NCBI RefSeq assembly: GCF_900100795.1
Contig: NZ_FNCO01000011.1
Coordinates: 62,001 to 126,000, forward strand
DNA: 64,000 bases
Source of the DNA: Pseudomonas abietaniphila
Lineage (GTDB): Bacteria; Pseudomonadota; Gammaproteobacteria; Pseudomonadales; Pseudomonadaceae
Reading direction: 5' to 3'
The notes under the pieces were generated by a model, which was not told the origin of the DNA, did no database searches, and saw nothing but the letters and a program-made list of their open reading frames with translations. The position numbers and the translations under genes were made by a program. Positions 50,977-59,282 of this stretch are shown one piece after another. Within the stretch, counting starts at the first letter, position 1; the number at the start of each line of letters is the position of its first letter.

Positions 50977-53046
50977 CTACGGCTTGGCGTCTTTCACACC
51001 CGCCGTGTTATCCAGCAGGCTCTTGGTCGCGGTCTGCAGGAAGCTGTCCAGCTTCTTGCGCAACTCGGCCACGTCCGGCGCATCCGGCATCACTTCAGCG
51101 TGAGGCTTGGTGCCCAACTCATAGCTGTAGACCTTCGGCTCCATCTCTTTTGGTTCGATCAGGATGCGATTGCCTGTGACCAGCGCAACGGTCTGCTCGC
51201 TGCCAGATGGTTTGATCACACCAAAGCCCAGATCGCCCGCTGGCAGGTTCAGCAGGTCACGACCCCAGCACTGATGCACGGTGTCGCCGCCCAGACGGCC
51301 CATGATGGTCGGCACGATGTCGATCTGCGTGCCGACGATGCTGCTGCGCTTGCCGAACTTGTCTTGAAGGCCTGGCGCGATCATCAGCATCGGGACGTTG
51401 AAGCGGCCCAGGTCCATCTCGGTGATCTGCTCGTTGTTGCCGAAGCCATGGTCGCCCACGACCACGAACAGCGTGTCCTTGTAGTAAGGCTCTTTCTTGG
51501 CCTTCTCGAAGAACTGACCCAGCGCCCAGTCGGAATAACGCATCGCGGTCAAGTGTTCATCCAGCGTGCCATGACCGGTCACGCGCTCTACCGGCAGATT
51601 GGCTGGCAGCGCATACGGCGTGTGGTTCGACAGGGTTTGCAGCAAGGCATAGAACGGACGGCCCTTGGCTTCGCGGGCTTTCAGTTCCTGCGCGCCACGG
51701 TCGAACATGTCCTGGTCGGACACGCCCCACGTAGGATCGGAGAACACCGGATTGACGAAATCGTTGCGTCCGATGAAGTTGGTCATGCCCTGGTTGCTGA
51801 AGAAACCGGACTGGTTGTCCCAGGCGAAGTCGCCGTTGTAGACGTACACGTCATCGTACTTGCGCGCGCTGAGCAACTGCGGCAGGCCCGACAGTTTGTG
51901 GCTGCCTTCCGGGGTCTGCATCAGGTATTCGAAGCCCGGCAGGTTCGGGAAGCAAGCCATGGTGGCGAACATGCCCTGGTGGGTGTGCGTGCCGTTGGAG
52001 AAGAAGTGATCGAACAACAGCCCTTCTTCGGACAGCTTGTCGAAGTACGGCGTAATGTTGGACTTATCGCCCAGCGCACCGACCGAGTGACCGGCGAAGC
52101 TTTCCATCAGGATGACGACGACGTTCTTGATCGGCAGCGTGTTGCTGGCTGGCGGCGTGAACTCGCGACGCACGGCAGCGCTGTCGGGATCGACCAGTTT
52201 GTCGTTGACGGTCATCAGCATGTCACGCACGGTCTGCTGAGCCTGCGGCTGTGGCAGCGTGGCCTTCCAGATGTTGTCGCGATCCTCGGACATCCGGCTT
52301 TTGGCCGCGGCGATCAAGGTCAGCGTACCGTTCAGGCCAAGGGTGTTGGCGAAGTTCGATTCGGTGGTATAGGCGTCACCCCAACGCAATGGCGGGCCTT
52401 GGCGCAACGTGCCGCGAGCAGCGAGCACGGCCACGGCCAGACACAGGACGAAGACCACGACGCGGGTATACCACGGCGCCACGATACGATTACTCGAGCT
52501 GCCGATATTGAAGCCGCCGCGCGGACGGGTCACCCGGTCAATGCCTTTGAACACCAGGCTCAACAGCCAGGTGAGCAATGCCCAGGCCAGCAGGTAGCGG
52601 ACCACCGGGTAGCCGTACCAGATCATGCTCAGGACGGTTTTCGGATCTTCCTTCACGTATTGGAACACCAGACCGTTAAGGCGCTGGTGAAACTCACGGT
52701 AGAAGTCCATTTCCATCAAGCCGAAGAACGTCGTCAGGCTGGCGACCAGGGTCAGCCAGAAACGAAACAGTCCACGTGCCGCCATCAACCGCGCACTGAA
52801 CAGGGCCAGTATCAGTGGAATGAGGATGTACACCACCAGACGCAGGTCGAAACGCAGGCCATTGCCGAACGCTTCAATGAACGTCGAGGCCGGCGTGGCG
52901 CCGATGCCTTCACGGTTGTAGACCAGCAGCGCAACGCGCAACAGGGTGTACAGCACCATCAACGCCAGGCCGCTCAACAGCGTGTAAGCCAGATGCGATT
53001 TGACGGTAGGTTGCGGCGCGCGCGCCAGGGCGTCCGTTTTGGCCAT
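50977..53046 (-). CDS. LTA-synthase-like membrane sulfatase / phosphoglycerol transferase
   Basis: This 689-residue protein has five N-terminal membrane helices and a large periplasmic sulfatase-fold domain. Metal-site segments are VVVILMESFAGHS, the probable nucleophile region NGTHTHQG, and VVVGDHGFG. LtaS-like enzymes in Gram-negatives usually move phosphoglycerol or phosphoethanolamine onto glycans or lipids. The gene lies in the broad neighbourhood of speE. The start (ATG 53046) follows AACGGATCCTACGAC, a poor ribosome site. A terminator follows the gene. Confidence 0.9.
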   Translation of the reverse strand: MAKTDALARAPQPTVKSHLAYTLLSGLALMVLYTLLRVALLVYNREGIGATPASTFIEAFGNGLRFDLRLVVYILIPLILALFSARLMAARGLFRFWLTLVASLTTFFGLMEMDFYREFHQRLNGLVFQYVKEDPKTVLSMIWYGYPVVRYLLAWALLTWLLSLVFKGIDRVTRPRGGFNIGSSSNRIVAPWYTRVVVFVLCLAVAVLAARGTLRQGPPLRWGDAYTTESNFANTLGLNGTLTLIAAAKSRMSEDRDNIWKATLPQPQAQQTVRDMLMTVNDKLVDPDSAAVRREFTPPASNTLPIKNVVVILMESFAGHSVGALGDKSNITPYFDKLSEEGLLFDHFFSNGTHTHQGMFATMACFPNLPGFEYLMQTPEGSHKLSGLPQLLSARKYDDVYVYNGDFAWDNQSGFFSNQGMTNFIGRNDFVNPVFSDPTWGVSDQDMFDRGAQELKAREAKGRPFYALLQTLSNHTPYALPANLPVERVTGHGTLDEHLTAMRYSDWALGQFFEKAKKEPYYKDTLFVVVGDHGFGNNEQITEMDLGRFNVPMLMIAPGLQDKFGKRSSIVGTQIDIVPTIMGRLGGDTVHQCWGRDLLNLPAGDLGFGVIKPSGSEQTVALVTGNRILIEPKEMEPKVYSYELGTKPHAEVMPDAPDVAELRKKLDSFLQTATKSLLDNTAGVKDAKP

Positions 53047-53317
53047 GTGTCGTAGGATCCGTTGGATTCAGGTTTAAGTTCGAAAAGCCTGTGCGACCGG
53101 TGACATCGAAACGCCGGTGTGAGTCGCGGGGGGCAAATATTACGTGATCGCCCGGGGTTTACCACCAATGCGGCACATTCTTCATGGGCGATCGGGTGAA
53201 AACCCGGGGGCATGCTCACGCAACGCTGGGAAACCGCGCGGATTTTCCCGACAAAGCGGTGAAAATTCCGTTGTTTTGGCGAGATTCAAATATTTACTTA
53301 CAAACTGGCGCGTGGCG

Positions 53318-54526
53318 CTAGCTGAAGGACCGTGCATAGAGCTCCAACGCGTACTCAATCGCTTGAAACACCTTGGGAGCGTCCGCCGCCAGGGCCGCAT
53401 TATGTTCGAGAGAAGCCTGCACCGCCGAAATCAGCCGTTTGATTCTGGGTTGAGGTTTCTGGATATTGCATGCTGACGCCAGATCGAGAATGCCCAACCG
53501 CGAACCATACAGACTTTTCGAACCCGCCAACCGCAGTGCCAGGCTGTCTTCTTCTATGTACGCGGTGGTATTTACAATGTCGTAAGCCGGCGCGAGTTGC
53601 GCATCAGCCCCCAACGGATCGCGGTAGAGAACCCCGAAATTCTTCAGATGTGCATCACCGTTGCCGACCATGCAACTCAGCGCGACGATGTCGAAGAACT
53701 GCTCGCGCGACGACGCCACATGATCTGGCGCACAGAACAGACCGATGGCTCGGGAAATGTTTTCGTAGCTGGAATTGTATTTTTGCTCTGTACCCAGCCC
53801 CATCAGCACCGCCATGTCTTCGAAACCGATAGGTCGCTGATCCGGCTCCCGATCAAAACGACGCATGACGAATAACTGGCGGTTGTCGGACAAATAAAAC
53901 TCAGGCACAGGCATGCCCGCTCGGCGCGCAGCATCCATGCACACGTATTCGTTGATCGCGAGTCCGGGAAAGTCTGCCCTGCCGGACTTCACGATGAGCT
54001 CAGGCATCAACAAGGTCGCCTTGGGATCCGCGGGACCATCGCCTTCCGGCACAAGCACTTTGGGCTGAACGCCAGAAATCCCGGTGCGCAGGATGTAGCT
54101 GTCAACCAGTTCGGCGAACAGGTCATGAGCACCGTCCCAACTGAGAATCTGCTTCAGACTCTTGCCCGGTGCATCACGGCTGCCGCCCAGAAGCTGCTCG
54201 ATGGCCGGAGCCTGAACAGCCACGCGCCCTATGGGCGAACCGCTCCCCGTCAGTGCGATCAGCAACATGGGGTTGATGGGTGTGCTTTTGGCCAGACGAT
54301 TACGCAGTTGCTCCAGCACGTAGCCCTCAGGCAGGTTCATCTGAAACACGGGGTGCAGGCTGCGCGACGTATAGGCTGCGTCGCGCACGGCCATGGTCAG
54401 GCTGACCTGCGACGCCGGCACTGCGTCGAGCCCGTAACGGAACAGGTAGTCGCCGGATTCAGTCAGTGACAGCTCACCGCTCTGCCCTTGCGGCGTGAGG
54501 ATTCGCACCCGATCAAGTGGATTCAT
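53318..54526 (-). CDS. hipA: HipA-type serine/threonine kinase toxin
   Basis: This 402-residue HipA-like kinase has the ejectable loop GISGVQPK with Ser151, ATP-binding Lys180, the catalytic NGDAHLKN (Asp291) and YDIVN (Asp316). In E. coli HipA phosphorylates glutamyl-tRNA synthetase and causes growth arrest. The start overlaps the hipB stop by four bases, so the pair is translationally coupled. All key residues are present, so it should be active when freed from HipB. Confidence 0.93.
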   Translation of the reverse strand: MNPLDRVRILTPQGQSGELSLTESGDYLFRYGLDAVPASQVSLTMAVRDAAYTSRSLHPVFQMNLPEGYVLEQLRNRLAKSTPINPMLLIALTGSGSPIGRVAVQAPAIEQLLGGSRDAPGKSLKQILSWDGAHDLFAELVDSYILRTGISGVQPKVLVPEGDGPADPKATLLMPELIVKSGRADFPGLAINEYVCMDAARRAGMPVPEFYLSDNRQLFVMRRFDREPDQRPIGFEDMAVLMGLGTEQKYNSSYENISRAIGLFCAPDHVASSREQFFDIVALSCMVGNGDAHLKNFGVLYRDPLGADAQLAPAYDIVNTTAYIEEDSLALRLAGSKSLYGSRLGILDLASACNIQKPQPRIKRLISAVQASLEHNAALAADAPKVFQAIEYALELYARSFS

Positions 54527-54774
54527 CGGAAAACCTCACGCAACTCTTCGAACGAAGGCCGTCGAGCAGGCACGACTTTGATTTCGCTATCCAGAGCGGC
54601 GAGTGCCTTGGCGTAGAAACTCATGGAAACCGTCGGACTGCCCTTCTCGACTTCGGCCAGCTTCTGTCGGGTCATGCCGGATTGCGCCGCCAACTCAACC
54701 AGCGTCAGCCCTCGATTCTTGCGCATCTGCGCTATCTGGGTACCCAGGCGTTCCATCAACAAGGTCGCGTCCAC
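54523..54774 (-). CDS. hipB: HipB-type antitoxin (XRE helix-turn-helix)
   Basis: This 83-residue DNA-binding protein has the XRE helix-turn-helix in TLVELAAQSGMTRQKLAEVEKG and a short C-terminal tail for HipA contact. The start is GTG at 54774 with AGG at a suitable distance. It should repress its own operon at the repeated TATACGTAACA sites directly upstream and neutralise HipA. Confidence 0.92.
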   Translation of the reverse strand: MDATLLMERLGTQIAQMRKNRGLTLVELAAQSGMTRQKLAEVEKGSPTVSMSFYAKALAALDSEIKVVPARRPSFEELREVFR

Positions 54775-54784
54775 GTGTCATGCC

Positions 54785-54883
54785 TACATAACATTCCGAG
54801 ATCAATGGAATGTATACGTAACACAAAGGACGCACAACAATTTGCTGCGTATACGTAACATCCGGTCCTTAATGTTACGTATA
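54785..54883. promoter_or_regulatory. Four repeated HipB operator sites
   Basis: Related sites occur at 54785–54797 (TACATAACATTCC), 54811–54823 (TGTATACGTAACA), 54848–54860 (CGTATACGTAACA) and 54873–54883 (TGTTACGTATA, inverted). They share TACGTAACA, a near-palindrome, and span the hipB promoter region. Confidence 0.8.
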
Positions 54884-54902
54884 GATGACAAAAGGAGACG
54901 AT

Positions 54903-55763
54903 TCAGACGTTGCTTGGCTTGTTCAGGGCTTGAAGCACGTACTGCGGCAGCGCGAAGGCGCCAATGTGGATCTCAGGGTTGTAATAGCGGGTAACGATGC
55001 CACTGCCTGCAAATCGTTGACGCAAGGTATCCAGCGACAATTTGCGGTATTGGGTGTTGGTGGAGCCCCACGCGAAGGTCATCGCGCCGCCGATGTAGGT
55101 CGGCACGGCGGCCTGGTAGAAGTGCCAGTCGGCAAACAGACCGTTCATGCGGCCCGCAGTGGTCTGCACTTCACTCATCTGCATGAAAGGCGTGCCGTTC
55201 TGGGTGACCAGGATTCCGCCCTCGTTCAGGCAACGATGGCAAGCCTGATAGAAGTTTTCCGAGAACAGCACTTCGCCTGGACCGATCGGGTCAGTGGAGT
55301 CGGAAATGATGACGTCGAACTTTTCCTGGGTGTTGGCGACGAAACGCATGCCATCGTCGATGACCAGGTTCAGACGTGGATCGTCGAACGCGCCCTTGGA
55401 GTGGTTCGGCAGAAACTCTTTGCACATTTCGACCACGGTGCCGTCGATCTCGACCATGGTGATGTGCTCAACGGTCGCGTGTTTGGCCACTTCACGGAGC
55501 ATGCCGCCGTCGCCACCGCCGATGATCAGCACACGCTTGGCAAGGCCGTGCGCGAGGATCGGCACGTGGGTCAGCATCTCGTGGTAAATGAACTCGTCGG
55601 CTTCGGTGGTCTGGATCACGCCGTCCAGTGCCATCACGCGACCCATGCGCGGGTTCTGGAAGATCACCAGGTGCTGATGCTCGGTACGCACTTCGTGAAG
55701 CATTTTTTCAATGCGGAAGCGTTGGCCGTAGCCTTCATACAACGTTTCTTGATAATCGCTCAT
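54903..55763 (-). CDS. speE: Spermidine synthase (polyamine aminopropyltransferase)
   Basis: This 286-residue enzyme has the Rossmann motif LIIGGGDGGMLREV, the catalytic SDSTDPIGP loop, and YQETLYEGYGQRFRIEK at the start. It joins an aminopropyl group from decarboxylated SAM to putrescine, giving spermidine plus methylthioadenosine; the mtn genes a few kilobases away recycle that by-product. The ATG at 55763 starts the conserved MSDYQETLY. Confidence 0.97.
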   Translation of the reverse strand: MSDYQETLYEGYGQRFRIEKMLHEVRTEHQHLVIFQNPRMGRVMALDGVIQTTEADEFIYHEMLTHVPILAHGLAKRVLIIGGGDGGMLREVAKHATVEHITMVEIDGTVVEMCKEFLPNHSKGAFDDPRLNLVIDDGMRFVANTQEKFDVIISDSTDPIGPGEVLFSENFYQACHRCLNEGGILVTQNGTPFMQMSEVQTTAGRMNGLFADWHFYQAAVPTYIGGAMTFAWGSTNTQYRKLSLDTLRQRFAGSGIVTRYYNPEIHIGAFALPQYVLQALNKPSNV

Positions 55764-55872
55764 GGATGGAGTCCCCGATAAATACTGATGGCAGGACGGC
55801 GGGCCGCCCACAAGAAAGGCGCGCATTCTACGTCGCCGGGCATGACAGGTCGAATCTTGCGGCGGCACCATG

Positions 55873-55907
55873 AAAAACGCCTGATTGCAGGCATGCAATC
55901 AGGCGTT
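55873..55907 (-). terminator. Rho-independent terminator after the PLDc_N protein gene
   Basis: On the minus strand AACGCCTGATTGCA and TGCAATCAGGCGTT form a 14-bp stem, followed by TTTTT. Confidence 0.93.
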
Positions 55908-55931
55908 GGTGTTCTGAGCCTTGTCGACAGT

Positions 55932-56123
55932 TTAGATGCGCACGTTGCCTCGTGGACCCGCGATGGCCCAGATGATCAGACCGAGGACCGGAAGCAGCAC
56001 GATCAGCAGGACCCAGAGGATCTTCATCCCGGTTTCCGCACCGCTCTTCAAAACGTTGATGATGGCCCAAATATCGAGGGCCAGAATGATCAGTCCAATC
56101 AGACCATTAAAGGTGGAACCCAT
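55932..56123 (-). CDS. Small membrane protein with PLDc_N domain
   Basis: This 63-residue protein has two hydrophobic helices joined by VLKSGAETGMKI and ends GPRGNVRI, the cardiolipin-synthase N-terminal (PLDc_N) pattern without the enzyme part. Such stand-alone pieces are common and their role is unknown. The start follows AAGGAGCGACACC, a strong ribosome site. Confidence 0.85.
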   Translation of the reverse strand: MGSTFNGLIGLIILALDIWAIINVLKSGAETGMKILWVLLIVLLPVLGLIIWAIAGPRGNVRI

Positions 56124-56221
56124 GGTGTCGCTCCTTATTGAAGGCTTGCCCAGTTAGGAGTGGTGGCGCTCACCAAGGGTTCCGTTGGTCGGCAGGATAT
56201 TTCACTGCTAGCGACGCGCCT

Positions 56222-56746
56222 TCAGCCCTGCGCTTTAAGGGCCTCCAGCGCAGGCTCGATCAGAATCCCCAGCTCGACACCCAGCGCCATGACCCGCGCC
56301 TGATCGCAGCCATACACCAGCACGGTCTGCAGCTCATCATCCAGCGGCTCGCTGAGATTCATCAGCACATACCCGCCCATTTCCTTGTTCATGCTGCCCA
56401 GCTGGATCTGGATTCTGTTCAACGCCGTCAGCGGTTCGGTTTTCGCCAGTTGCTTTGGCTTGATGTTGAAGGCCACATCCGGGCCGAAGGACGCCGTGAT
56501 TTCCGCGAACAGATCCATGTAAGTATCGGCCTGGAACATCACGGTTTCCGGCAAGCTGCCCACAACGATCCACTCACCCAGCGGGATGGGAAAGGTGTCG
56601 TCGTAGTTGATGTCGGGATTGGCGGCCAGAAACGCGTCCGGGTCGGCGTAAGCCTGGGCGGCTTCGTCGGCAATCTTCACGATTTCCTCGTCGCTCATGC
56701 AGCCGGAGCTGATCTTGCTGATGAATTCGATGAGTGCGGCTTTCAT
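56222..56746 (-). CDS. Hypothetical soluble protein (174 aa)
   Basis: This 174-residue acidic protein (MKAALIEFISKISSG...) has a helical N-terminal part and a beta-rich middle (TFPIPLGEWIVVGSLPETVMF). No signal peptide, membrane helix or catalytic motif is seen, and I do not recognise the family. The start at 56746 is preferred over one seven codons upstream because of its closer GGA ribosome site. The ankyrin gene precedes it on the same strand but is separated by a terminator. Confidence 0.75.
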   Translation of the reverse strand: MKAALIEFISKISSGCMSDEEIVKIADEAAQAYADPDAFLAANPDINYDDTFPIPLGEWIVVGSLPETVMFQADTYMDLFAEITASFGPDVAFNIKPKQLAKTEPLTALNRIQIQLGSMNKEMGGYVLMNLSEPLDDELQTVLVYGCDQARVMALGVELGILIEPALEALKAQG

Positions 56747-56764
56747 GGCGGTGTGATCCGGAGG

Positions 56765-56807
56765 CAAAAAACAGGCGCGAAGGATAGCCGGAAATCCCTC
56801 GCGCCTC
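56765..56807 (-). terminator. Rho-independent terminator after the ankyrin gene
   Basis: On the minus strand AGGCGCGAGGGAT and the TATCC/TTCGCGCCT arm pair, followed by six T. Confidence 0.88.
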
Positions 56808-56830
56808 TATCGCTTCGCCTCCCCCGGGCG

Positions 56831-57367
56831 TTAAACGCTCAGGCGCGTCAACTGTTCTGCTGTCTCGGTGGCGCCCATGGTCTGAGCGGCCATCAGCGGC
56901 GTGACGCCCTTGGCATCCTGAACATGGGGGTTAGCGCCTTTGCTGATCAGGTAATCGACAATGACCGTGCGGTTGAACATCGCCGCCATCATCAGCGCGG
57001 TACGGCCATCGGCCGAAGCCCCTTCGACCTCTGCACCGCCTTCTACCAGGATACGTACAACGTCCAGATCGCCCTTGAAGGCCGCGCCGGCAATTGGGCT
57101 CTGACCGTTGTCGTTACGAATTTCAGGGTCGGCGCCATGCTTGAGCAGCACGCGGACGGCGTCCTGATGGCCGTGATAGCTGGCCAGCATCAGCAAGGTG
57201 TCGCCCTTGTGATTGCGCAGGTTGGGGGTCAGCCCGTTCTCGAGCAAACGGTCCAGCATCGTGGCATCACCGGCGCGCGCACGGTCGAACACCTGCTCGG
57301 CAAACTCCAGCGCCTCTTCATCCGACATGCGGGTGGCAGAACCCGGGGTATTCGGGGCATCAGACAT
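56831..57367 (-). CDS. Ankyrin-repeat protein
   Basis: This 178-residue soluble protein is made largely of four to five ankyrin repeats (GDTLLMLASYHGHQDAVRVLL, GQSPIAGAAFKGDLDVVRIL, GRTALMMAAMFNRTVIVDYL, GVTPLMAAQTMGATETAEQL). Such repeats bind other proteins. It has no export signal. The start (57367) has AGGAGTAATGGA upstream. Its partner is unknown; it does not lie beside catalase, its common neighbour in pseudomonads. Confidence 0.9.
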   Translation of the reverse strand: MSDAPNTPGSATRMSDEEALEFAEQVFDRARAGDATMLDRLLENGLTPNLRNHKGDTLLMLASYHGHQDAVRVLLKHGADPEIRNDNGQSPIAGAAFKGDLDVVRILVEGGAEVEGASADGRTALMMAAMFNRTVIVDYLISKGANPHVQDAKGVTPLMAAQTMGATETAEQLTRLSV

Positions 57368-57767
57368 TCCATTACTCCTGTAGCGCCACTGCGTGGCACG
57401 CATGATCAATTGTTCGGTCGCGGCTTTCTGCGTCAGAAATTCTCAGAGACACACGGATGTGGTCAAGTTCCCGCTGATGCCGCCTACCATGCCAGTTTTG
57501 ACGCGTGCAGGGCCACAAAACCTTTTTGATGATGGTCATAGAAAATGCCGTCCATCGACGTTCAGAAAATTCACTCCCACCACACGAAATAAATCCGGGA
57601 TATCGCTGTCTGACTTTTTAGCAGCGCCTGTTTGGCTCCCTTCTCAGCTCCCCCTCTCCCGCAAAATGCAGGATGCCTGATGGCCGTTCATGCAAATTGC
57701 ACGAAAACAAAAAATAAGAAAAAACATAAATCATTGATTTTAAAGGCATTTGTTTAGGATCGAATAC
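57368..57767. other. AT-rich intergenic region upstream of the DUF3509 gene
   Basis: About 400 bases with no convincing gene. An AT-rich block at 57690–57755 (ending TAAATCATTGATTTTAAAGG) could bend DNA or bind IHF, which would fit the sigma-54-like promoter just downstream. Confidence 0.5.
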
Positions 57768-57783
57768 TGGCACAGTCACTGCA
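57768..57783 (+). promoter_or_regulatory. Possible sigma-54 promoter
   Basis: TGGCACAGTCACTGCA keeps the -24 GG and -12 GC exactly ten bases apart and matches TGGCAC-N5-TGCA. Transcription would start near 57793, about 37 bases before the DUF3509 start. Confidence 0.5.
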
Positions 57784-57829
57784 CTAGTCCTACCAAGCTT
57801 GTTATCACTGAGCAATGGAGCCGCTAGAC

Positions 57830-58108
57830 ATGACTTTTATCCAAGAAAAATTCGCATCCGTATTTTCCGATTTCGAAGTCAACACCCAGCCGCGCCCGGA
57901 TGGTGGTGTACTGCTTTCCCTGCGTAACAGTGAAGGCAAACAGATTCGTCGCTCGGTGTCCTACGCTCAGTTGCACACTCCTGTGCAGCTGGAATGGGTG
58001 ATCAGCGCCATCCGCCGTGACCTTGCGGCGCAGGCCAGTGAACTCCCGGCTATCTCGATGTTGCAGAGCCAACACCGTTTCGACCTGCCGACGTACCACA
58101 CCCGCTGA
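57830..58108 (+). CDS. DUF3509 small protein
   Basis: This 92-residue protein (MTFIQEKFASVFSDF...) belongs to the DUF3509 family, found almost only in Pseudomonas. The pattern is NTQPRPDGGVLLSLRNSEGK and SYAQLHTPVQLEWVISAIRRDL. It has no signal or membrane helix and no known function. The ATG at 57830 has GGAG about twelve bases upstream; another ATG five codons earlier is in frame. A strong terminator follows. A possible sigma-54 promoter is upstream. Confidence 0.85.
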   Translation: MTFIQEKFASVFSDFEVNTQPRPDGGVLLSLRNSEGKQIRRSVSYAQLHTPVQLEWVISAIRRDLAAQASELPAISMLQSQHRFDLPTYHTR

Positions 58109-58176
58109 TCGCAGTCTGCGACGACGGGTAGCCCGACCGATTGACCCGCTGCATCCTTTGAAGCATCCCTTGAATA

Positions 58177-58208
58177 CCGCGATCGCCTTGGCAATCGCGG
58201 TTTTTTTA
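58177..58208 (+). terminator. Rho-independent terminator after the DUF3509 gene
   Basis: ACCGCGAT and ATCGCGGT pair around GCCTTGGC-like bases, followed by seven T. Confidence 0.92.
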
Positions 58209-58242
58209 TGTGCGGGCACTCAAGAAACGACGGTTGCCGTGA

Positions 58243-58959
58243 CTACTGAATGATGCCGCGACACAGCGCCTCGCCAACGGCCTGAGCCCGATTGGTGACA
58301 CCCAGCTTGGCGTAGATGCTCTTGAAGTGATGCTTGACCGTTGCTTCGGATACGTCCTTGATCAGACCAATCTCCCAGGCGGTTTTACCCTCGCGAGCCC
58401 ATTTGAGAATCTCCAGTTCCTTGGGCGTCAGCGCACGGGTCTGCAGTTGCCGGCCCTTGCCTGCCACATGCAGCATGGGAACGAGACTGGTCAGCAAATA
58501 CCGGTCATTGTGGGTCAGGGGGCGCGTCATCCCATTGAGCGAACAGATGGTGACCACGCCCTGATTGGTCCGATTTTGACTGCTGTAGCCATATGAAAAC
58601 GCCGGCAACAGCTGGCAGTCTTCTACCGCCGCCATGTAGGCAGACGACGGTGGGTAGGTCTGGAATGCCTCCTCCCAATCCAGAAACCCCATGGTGCGAC
58701 GAAAGCAACGGATGACCGGGTCCTCGATCATCAGTCGTCCCTGGCAGTAGAGATCCTTCCAGTAACTGTCGACATTGGATGTGATACAGCTGAGCAGGGA
58801 ACCGTTGCGGTATTGATAGAGCATCGCTCGCTCACAGCGACACTCCTCCCTTAGCCAGTCGAGCGCATTGGCAATCGCGGCGTCACCATCCTGCTCGGTA
58901 ATGCTGCTGACCATCTGCTGTATCAACGGACTCAGCGTCCCTGTTTGCACGTTTTTCAT
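58243..58959 (-). CDS. LuxR solo with intact AHL-binding residues
   Basis: This 238-residue regulator has an autoinducer-binding domain followed by a LuxR helix-turn-helix. The residues that contact acyl-homoserine lactone in TraR are all present: Trp67, Tyr71, Asp80, Pro81, Trp95, with Gly124 at the expected spot. The DNA-binding part has the invariant Glu181, Leu185 and Gly191 (LTPKELEILKWAREGKT). No luxI gene is nearby, so it is a solo that may answer AHLs from elsewhere in the genome or from neighbours. The start follows GGAGGGGAAG. Confidence 0.92.
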   Translation of the reverse strand: MKNVQTGTLSPLIQQMVSSITEQDGDAAIANALDWLREECRCERAMLYQYRNGSLLSCITSNVDSYWKDLYCQGRLMIEDPVIRCFRRTMGFLDWEEAFQTYPPSSAYMAAVEDCQLLPAFSYGYSSQNRTNQGVVTICSLNGMTRPLTHNDRYLLTSLVPMLHVAGKGRQLQTRALTPKELEILKWAREGKTAWEIGLIKDVSEATVKHHFKSIYAKLGVTNRAQAVGEALCRGIIQ

Positions 58960-59225
58960 CTTCCCCTCCGTTTAAAAAACGTCATGTGTCGTCCCTGAAG
59001 GCTCTTTAGAGTTTTAAGTTGATTGCAGTCGCAAAGGACGCTTCGGACACGGCTGGAAGCAGCGACCGGGAAGCGCCAAATCGGCTGTCAGGTTCCGACA
59101 GGTGAAGGGTTACACAGTCCGGGAGGGTTAAACATAAAGGCGAAAACAAACAGGCATGCCTGACTCGTAAACAGGCCGCTTCCCACAAAATAACCAAAAC
59201 GTGCTTACATTTTTGACGATTTACC
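58960..59225. other. Region upstream of the LuxR solo gene
   Basis: This region holds the luxR promoter and no convincing gene. CTGTC and GACAG form an inverted repeat at 59085–59101 with a 7-base spacer; it resembles but does not match a lux box. Confidence 0.45.
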
Positions 59226-59258
59226 AAAAAAACGGCCGATGTCAGAGACATCGGCCGT
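59226..59258 (-). terminator. Rho-independent terminator after mtnC
   Basis: On the minus strand ACGGCCGATGTC and GACATCGGCCGT form a 12-bp stem with a 3-base loop, followed by seven T. It closes the methionine-salvage operon. Confidence 0.95.
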
Positions 59259-59282
59259 GGGTTCAATCCGACACAGCAAGGG

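Noticed and set aside
51100..53055. A 651-codon plus-strand frame opposite the sulfatase gene
   Set aside because: No known motifs, biased composition, and the minus strand has all sulfatase and membrane features.
53144..53476. A 110-codon plus-strand frame at the 3' end of hipA
   Set aside because: Overlaps hipA antisense, no ribosome site or motif.
59085..59101. A true lux box for the LuxR solo
   Set aside because: Arms match but the spacer is one base too long and the flanks do not fit the consensus, so I list it only as an inverted repeat.
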